The translations under genes were made by a program, and so were the position numbers. Shown one piece after another: positions 21,301 to 30,300 of a DNA stretch of 64,000 bases. Within the stretch, counting starts at the first letter, position 1. Each line of letters starts with the position of its first letter. The stretch covers positions 3,060,550 to 3,124,549 of the forward strand of contig JAUPFP010000002.1 in the NCBI GenBank assembly GCA_036925085.1. Reading direction: 5' to 3'. Under the pieces are notes generated by a model. It had not been told where the DNA came from, searched no databases, and worked only from the letters and a program-made list of their open reading frames with translations. This stretch comes from Brachycybe producta (Eukaryota > Arthropoda > Diplopoda > Playtdesmida > Andrognathidae).

Positions 21301-24300
21301 AAACCTTTTATAAAACTAATAACTAGAAGGATGCCCGTCATAAGCCGGGGATTTGTGAATAGTGGGAACTTCCAATAATAGAGGATGTTGCCCGCCCTAG
21401 GACGTTCACCGTTTAATTAAATATATGTTTAGATATTATATAACAGATGTAAATCTCCATCTGGCGGTTAAAGATTATAATTAGTGTAACAAATTCACCG
21501 TCAAGAATTCGAGCGTTTAGTGAAACACCCTGTAATCAAGATTGTATCGTTAAAAGGTTCTCACCTCATGCTTGGAGGTGGTTGGGAGGACATCACGACG
21601 ATGACTCCCTGCCCTCCAAGATGAGAAGAATAGCCCAAAAGGACTGCATCGATGGTTAATAGGATAGATCCTAGAAGAACCAACGATGCAGAACTTTTGG
21701 ACGTGAGAATCTTTACAAATTGTTAATAGAAGGATGGTCCTACATCCTTCTGTATTGTTATAGTTTATACATCTTATAGATGTTTTCGTTTCTTGTAAAA
21801 AGTGATAGCTCACTTTTAGGTCCGAGTGTGTCCAAGAGACTTGGACACACCTGGAGCCTTTGTTATCATAATCAGATGTTTGTATTGTATTTTGGGTATA
21901 AATACAAGAGGTTGTAGATTGAGAGATCAGATTCGATTTTTATGTTGAAGACCGTCTTTATGCTTAAGACCTAGCAAGACTGATGCAATATCTCTCAATC
22001 TACAGGACTCACTGTTTATTGAATAAAGATAGTATTTCAACCAGTAATTTCGATGTGTGGACTCAGTCATTTTATGGGAGTGGGACTTAGAATTGCAGCC
22101 GCCACTTAACCGATGTTTCCACTGGACAACGAAGTCTCCAGCAGCCACGTGTAAGAAGACATCTCTACAATATTCTCTACCACAGGTCTCCAGAGGTACC
22201 GACCCTTGTGTCCCTGGTGGTTAAGTAAGCAACACAGGAGCCAATAGACCGAAAGACTTAATCATCGATTCATCAACATCCATTCGACACTTCTAGATGG
22301 CTAGCAGAGATCTCTCTACTAACCCTACGGAAACGGGGATGTTACATTAGGGATAGGACATTCGAATCCCGCGAATCTTGAAAAATATTTGAGATTCGAA
22401 AAGTTTAATCTTCGCGCTTTTTTCGTCTTATAACAGAAAAAACTATTAAAAACTTTGGTAAAATTAGTTTTAACTCCATTGACGTCCATTAGAAGCATTC
22501 ACTAACAAAAAACGGCGATTGTTGCAATTTCGGTGTTGTACCCGGATCACCAATATCACCTTGTGGCGACCCTGAGTGCCACACTGCTTTTTATTATTAA
22601 TAGTTTAATATTTAATATTAATTAATTTATTTGTATCTTCTTAATGAATAACATAGGATTCTTATATGAAGGATTCGAGATTCAGGAGATTCGAGAACCT
22701 TTTAGGATTCGGATTCGAGAAAATTTAGGATTCGTCCCACCTCTAATTATAATAGTTACTGAACAGATGTATATCACCATCTAGTGCCGTAACACTGCCA
22801 TTGCAAATGCCATCTAGGGGCGTATAGGTATAACGGATACCGCTGATGCAACGTTAGAGGGTTAGAATATAAGAATAAGAGAATATTAGAATATAAGAAG
22901 AATATAGAATATGAGATTCCGTTTCACTCGAACTAAAATAGTTTTTGTATTGGAGCTTCTTTTCTCTCCCTTTTTCTTTTTCAAAAGAGAAAAAGGGGTG
23001 TTTTACGTTTTTGTGACTTTTTTACGCTCGTCCGAGCGACGACTTTTATCACTCCTTGAGCTCTTCGAGCCCATCGAAACAGCTCCATGACGTTCAGATA
23101 TTAAGCACATCATATTTGCTCCAACAGTTTCAAAAGTGCTTATGAACTGAATACACCCAGTGTATACCAATGATCGTGAGTAAGAGCAAGGATTTTTAGG
23201 CCGTGGGTCCACATCAAGCTGACAAAAGTACAACATGAGTTTGAGACAAAAACACAACAAAAATTCCAGAAAAAAAAACAGTTTCCAAAAAGAAAAAAAA
23301 ACTGAAGAAAAATCCACAACGAAATTGTGGCACAACGCAAACAACAAATTGGGTCGTGTTTTCAGTTCATCAACTAGGAATTTTCTGTACTACATTACTG
23401 TGAACGCCCTTTAGCTCCCTACAAGCGTTGCACATAAATTTGAGTAGCTTGCGTAGTGTGAATTAATGGAAAATTATAGGCTAAGAAGTGTTTGCTTAAA
23501 ATGAAAAACTACTATATTCTCTTTAGTAGGTGTTGCTTATGCTGCTCGCCAACCGGTGGTCCGCGAGAAAATGTTGGTGGTCTGCAGAAAAATCTGGACA
23601 TTATTTGCATTTTTTTTTGTTTAATTAATAATAAAACAAAAAAAAATATTATAAGAAAATCTTATATTCTGAATGACAATTTTCGCCTTTATATTGCACT
23701 AAGTTCACGAAATGTACTAGACGTAACATATAGTCTAGTATGGCACGCGAGAGCTTCATTTCGTTCGGTTTCTCCTACCACGCGCTTCTCCCCTGCGCTT
23801 CAAAAACAAATGCTAAGCAGACAAGAGAATTATAATTTTGTGCATAATAGGTGCATTTCATATTAATAAAATGGAAGTTTTCTGATCATTATTTGACAAA
23901 TGTATTTATCTTTTTAAAAAAATTCATATTAGTGGTCCGCGGGATTTAAAATTATGAATTTAGTTGTCCGAAAGGTTGGCGGACCGCTGGCTTATAGCAC
24001 AGTGTATTACTTTTTGTAAATTTTGCAAATTGCAAGACGGGGTTACTAGTGTGAGTCATTTATACAATAAATGAAAACTATTAAATTAAATAACGTACTA
24101 TAAGGAAATCAGTCGGCGGAAAAAAGTCGAATTTCAAAATTTATAAATCTTTTTTTATATAATTTTAATTTCTAAACTTTTGACGCCCCTGTTTGTTGGC
24201 GCCTTAAGAGCCTAGATTCACGTCCATCTTGTTGTTTTGAGCAGACGACAACGAGACAAATGAGTGTTCTTGTATGGTGTTACTAAAACTGCAAGAAATC

Positions 24301-27300
24301 GCCTCACAATCGCTCAATTCAAATACAGTAAAGCGCAAAATGCAATAAAAAGTATTGTTCTTCACGTGCTCGATTTATATAATTTTTGAAAAGGTCCTTC
24401 AATTTTTAAACAAGGTTCAAAGTCGTTCGTTTTTTCAACCCCATGTTAAATCCCATAGGATCAAAAACCGTCCCACAAACATTTGAAAAACTCTCGTTAA
24501 AACTGATTTGGAACAATAACAAAATAAATAGCACATACATTCATGTATTGGCTTCACGATGTTTCCTTTTTATAAATTTTGAAAAGGTCCTTCTATTTTT
24601 TAATAACGTTTAAAATCGTACGTTTTTAAACTCCATGTTAAGTCCCATAGGACTAAAACACCGTCCAACAAAAGTTACGAGAACTCTGATTAAAAATGAT
24701 TTAGAGCAATCAGAAAAATTAGCACGTACTTACATGTGTTTATTGCCTTCAGGATTATTCATTTTTCTAAATTTTAAAAGGGCTTTCTATTTTTAAATAA
24801 CATTTAAAATCTTACGTTTATTTAACTCCATGTTAAGTCCCATAGGAGCAAAAAACCGTCACCCGAACATTTGAAGAACTCCCGTTAAAAACAACTCAGA
24901 ACAATAACAAAATAATTATTACGTGCATTAATCTACTGGCTTCACAATGTTTTCTTTTTATAAGGTTAGCACGCGAAATTATTTTTCTATTAATTATTAT
25001 GTGACTTCGAACCGGGAGAAAAAATGTTAAAAAAACCGTTTTTAAATCAATAACGATCGCAGCGCCTACATTCGGAGAAATTTTGAACTAAACGATGTAT
25101 CTAGCCTCTTAAGATTAACTTTTCCCAATTCTCGTCATTGTTGCGCCACTACTTGGTTTTTGGCCCATATTTTCGAATTTTAAAAGTTCTTGATTCCTTG
25201 TGTTTTTTCCAAGCTTTTTGGAACTTCTGGTGCCAGTTCAGTACGTCTGAGGCACTTTTAGAGCTTTTAGATCATTTAAATATTTTTCGACTTTTGGCCT
25301 TTTCTGAAAAAATCCAAGTTTATAGACTTGGTTACGGTGTTTTTTTTGTTTCTATAGCTGTCAACATAGACGTCCACAATAATGTTGCTTTGAAGTGTTC
25401 TATTTCAGCGGTCGCCAACCTTTTGGACCTCACGGACCACTAAATTCAAAATTTTAATTCCCGCGGACCACTAATATGATGAATTTTTTTTAAAAAATAA
25501 ATACATTTGTCAAATAATGATCAGAGAACTTCAATTTTATTAATAGAAAATCTTTAAAGGTTGTTTAATTGTAACAAAATTATTAAAGTTAGTTTAATTA
25601 TTAGAAAATAATTGAAGCTTATGGGGAGAAGCGTGTGGTGAGGAAACTGAACGAAATGTACAGTACGTTCTCACGTGCCGTATTTTACGAGAACTGTACT
25701 AGACTCTAGTACATTTGATGAATTTAGTGCAATAGAAAGGCGAAAATTGTCATTCAGAATAGAAGAATTTATTAAGAAGATTTTTTTTGTTTTATTATTA
25801 ATAAAACGAAAAAAAAAAAAATGCAAATATTGTCCAGATTTTTCTGTGGACCACCAAACATTTCTCGCGGACCACCAGTGGTCGACGGGCCACCGGTTGG
25901 CGACCACTGTTCTATTTCACTGTTCTGTTGTTGTTTTAATATCAACTGTCAACAAAATGCACAGACAAGAGTTGAAAGAATGTTGCGAAGTATACCAAGA
26001 CAAAACGAAAACCTTTTGATGTTTACCCATTTGAGCCGGGTACGTGGCATTGTTTGTGAACTTGCAAAAACAAAAGTAAAACATAAAAGTCGCAGAAATG
26101 ATTTAGAACTGTCGCCAATTTTGTCTCGAAACACTCGAGTTTCTGTTGTTTGTTTGTGTTTTGTCAGCTTGATGTGAATCCGGCCTTAAAAGTAAATGTA
26201 AAAAGTAAATGTAAAAAATATACTTTTTTCAGTTTTTTGTAAAGAAAATATTTCGATAAAACTTGAGAATTAGGTTCCAAACTCAATCTCATACCATTGT
26301 GAAACTTACTTTCCTGAAATAAGTAGCCCAAGTCTATCGGTCCGAGTTAGATTTTGCATAGCATAGGCTTCGCCAGTGTGTAAAGAAAGCATTTGCGCAT
26401 ATTCCACACTAACCAATCTTTTAAACATTTGACGAGAAATCTATAAATGAAAAGGTGTTTTTTTTAAAAAAAAAATTAAAAAGGTTATTTATGACAGAAA
26501 ACAAACTTAAGAGGCTACATCACAAAATTACCTCGAAAAATCTCCGCAATGAGTGCTAGCATCGTTTTTTTATTGAGCCCATAGACCCAATGTGAAAGGA
26601 AAAAATGTTAATTTTTAAAATACTCAATCTCGGCAATATGTTTATTTTTTATATTTAAAGTTGTCCAATATTAAGTTTTCAAAGTGCAATGTGCACCTTA
26701 AATATATGCTGATCGAGTGATAGAATGACAAAAAATTGGTAAGTGTGGTTATATTTTTAAAAACTATTTCAAAATCGCGAATTTCAAACTTTTACGTTAA
26801 ACTTCATTGAAGTACGCGCTCGTAAGCATAAAACATCCATTTAAATGCTCGTAAAAATACCTAGAAATAATTTTAAAAAACGACAATTAAATCACAGTGA
26901 AGCCAACACATTGGCGCACATGCTGATGTTTTTTTTTTGTTTTTTTAAAAATTATTTTTACTTATTTTTATTTGGAGATTTAACATAGAGCATTTTAATG
27001 GGTGTTTTTTTTTTTGCTTACGAGCGCGTACTGAATGAAGTTTAAAGTAAGAGTTAGAAATTTGCGATTTTGAAATAGTTTTTAAAAATATAACCACACT
27101 TACCAATTTTTTGTCATTCTATCACTCGATCAGCATATATTTACGGTGCACATTGCACTTTGAAAACTTAATATTGGACAACTTTAAATATAAAAAATAA
27201 ACATATTGCCGAGATTGAGTATTTTAAAAATTAACATTTTTTCCTTTCACATTGGGTCTATGGGCTCAATACGAGCATTTTAATGGATTGTTTTTTTTTT

Positions 27301-30300
27301 ACTTAGGCGTACTCAATGGAGTTTAACATAAGAGTTAAAAATTCGCGATTTTGAAATAGTTTTTAAACATATAACCGCACGTAACTAATTTTTTGTCATT
27401 CTATCACTCGATCAGCATATATTTAAGGTGCACATTGCACTTTGAAAACTTAATATTGAACATCTTTAAATATGAAAAATAAATATATTGCCGCCATGAC
27501 TGTGTATTTTAAAAAATTAACATTTTTTCTTTTAACATTGGGTCTATGGGCTCAATAGAAAAACGATGTTAGTGCTCTTTGCGGAAATTTTTTGAAGTAA
27601 TTTTGTGATGTAGCCTCTTAACAGACCTGAAGGGGTTGGAATAAGTTCTGATAAACATCTTCGAGTTCTTTTGCGAATCGAACTGGTCTCATCTGATACA
27701 ATATGTATAACATCTGAAACATGTTGATGATCATGAAACTGAAATTCCATGAAAATACATCCGGAGCACAAATAATATTCCAAGCCCAAGTAGAAAATAA
27801 TAAGAAACCTATGTAAAAAAAAATATAAAATTTCAACTTGAATCCGACATTTCATTAATTTTGAATTAATGGTATTTAAATGTTTCTTTAGTTTCGAGTG
27901 AGAAATTTAAAGTCGACACTTTAATGTCAACTTGTCGAGATTAAATTTTTTTTTTTTTTTTTTTTGCAAAAGTCCTCTGCAGGGTTTCCGTACTATCGTC
28001 ATAATAAACACACAGGATGATCACCGCTTTAATAGCGAAAAAAGGACTGCACAAAACGGACTGTTTCTCCATTTTATATCTGGGATATATTCCTATGTTA
28101 TTCTACAGGCAATTAGAAATCGGGACGAACAGAAGTTGGCTCCGCCCTTTTTATGACGACCGGCAATTTCTAATTGGTTGGTTGTGTAGTCTTACGTCCA
28201 CATGCTCCGCCCTTTTCTACGTCGAATCACACAACAAACCAATTAGAAATTGCCGGTCGTCATAAAATGGGCGAAGCAAACTTTTGTTTGTCCCGATTTC
28301 TAACCCTAAGTCTGTCTGTCTATAGTTTTGTACAAACACGAACAAAACATTTAAGCACGTCGGAATTTACTTAAATTTAAATAAACCGCTTTTTTCTCAA
28401 GCTCAACGTTATGTTGCGCTCTCCCGATCCAAGAACCCAAACAATATTAAGGTGCTTATAAACAAAAAAAATAGTTAAAACAAACTAATTCCCCCGTGAT
28501 ATTAACTTGGAGAGGGCAAAGAGGGGAGGGGAGGGGAGGGGAGGGGGGGGGGTGGTGAGAGAGAAAGAGAAATGTGGAGGAGCGAAAAGGGGTGGGGATA
28601 ATAGTAGCAATTATGACGGGTTAACCCACTAGTTATATATATGTTAAGCCAGTTCTGTGTGTGTGTAACGTCGGAATTTATATAAATTTAAATAAATGAA
28701 CCGCTTTTTTTCTCAAGGTCAACTATATGTTGCACACTCCCCATCCAAGAACCCCATGATATTAAATTGGAGAGGGGAAAAGGTTGAAAAGTGTAGAAGG
28801 GAAGAGAGAGAGACATGTGGAGGGGGAAAAAGGGGGAGGGGGAAACTGAAATTGAAATGAAAGGAGTAAAAAAGGAACAAACGACGCGCATGCGCACACC
28901 AGAGAAAATGAAAAACTCATTTTCTTTGAAATATAAAAAGGGGAGGGGATAATAGTAACAAAATTAAACTACAGTTTATCACAGGCAATTGTGTCCAGCA
29001 TTAGAATTTCTTTTGGTTTGTTATTTGGTCTGACGTCATAAAAGGACGGAGGAAAAGAATTCTAATGCTGGGCACAATTGCCTGTGAATTTTGCTCCCAT
29101 CATTTATGACGGGTTACCCCACTAGTTTTCTAATAAGGACGGACACAGTCTTGCTATTTTCAGTGAAAATGTGATGTCTACGATTTTATTATATTTCGGT
29201 CCTCAATTACAGCTCTGCTAAAGGCTGCAATATACAAGTTTGTAAATTTAAATTCAGATTTCTCTTTTATTTGCCTTTTTTGACCTCCATTGCTCTAAAG
29301 AGCAAGAAAAGCAAGAAAAGGGACAAAAAAGGATGTCTGTATGTTCCGGAACCCCGATTTTGTGGGTCGAACAACTCAAGAAAGGAATGATGCAGTATTT
29401 TTTATTTGATTCCGTGGGTCAATATGATGCTCCTGACAAAAAATTAGAAACTTTTACCCAGGGGTTATTTTTGACCTCCATTGCTCTTTAGAGCAATGGA
29501 GGTATATAGGATCATGCAAGAAAAGGGGCAAAAAGGATGTATGTGTGGCTGTGTGTGTCCGGAGGGGTGTTCCTTTCTATGTTCTGTTATTATTTTGGTT
29601 TATTAGAATACATGTGACGTATATTCATTTTAAACTATATTATTACAAATGAATGACGCATGCGCATCACATGTAAGTATGTCATGTACGTGAGTACATA
29701 CATGTGTGTTTATCTATATACACATACGCACACGTGTGTACATGTGCGTACACATGCGCACAAGTGTGTACATGTGCGTACACATGTGCACAAGTGCATA
29801 CATGTGCCTACACATGCGCACAAGTGTATACATGTGCGTACACATGCGTACAAGTGCATACACGTGCGTAAACATGCGCACAAGTGCATACACGTGCGTA
29901 CACAGCACACAAGTGCATACACGTGCGTACACATGTGCACACGTGCATACACATGCGCACAAGTGCATACACGTGCGTGTGCATGTGTTCATGTGCGTAC
30001 TCGTGCGCACACGTGTGTTCATGTGCGTACTCGTGCGTTCATGTGCATACTCATGCGCGCACGTGTGTTCATGTGCGTAATCATGCGCGCACATGTAACA
30101 ATGAAAAAAAAGTTGGTTATTTGATATATTAAAGCAATGGAGGTCTATAGGGTTCCTTGAATCCCTTTTATGAATTTTTTAGAAACAAATTTTGAGTTTT
30201 TGGTCAAAATTTTTTGTGGGTCGAACAACTCGAAAACCTACAATAAAATGTCATCAGACCTAAAATTATGTACATATTCTGAGGATGAAACTGGAAAAAA

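Larger units (their letters stand above)
21322..22860 (-). mobile_element. Helitron-like element (minus) carrying a solo LTR and a hAT-like MITE
   Basis: The minus-strand end reads CCCGGCTTATGACGGGCATC, CTT, CTAG before T. Blocks at 21430-21530 and 22755-22860 (ACAGATGTA...CACCATCTAG, GCAACGTTAGAGGG) match 9935-10020 and are separated by the LTR and MITE, which show as later insertions. Confidence 0.4.

Noticed and set aside
22366-22385. GATTCGAATCCC-like words suggesting a tRNA B box
   Set aside because: No A box, anticodon stem or acceptor stem around it; the word belongs to the GATTCGAA-rich hAT-like MITE.
29660-30124. 154-codon open frame with Cys-His-Val-Arg-Thr repeats, plus long frames in other registers and on the other strand
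   Set aside because: It is a translation of the 24-30 base minisatellite, which lacks stops in most frames; no conserved domain or splice context.
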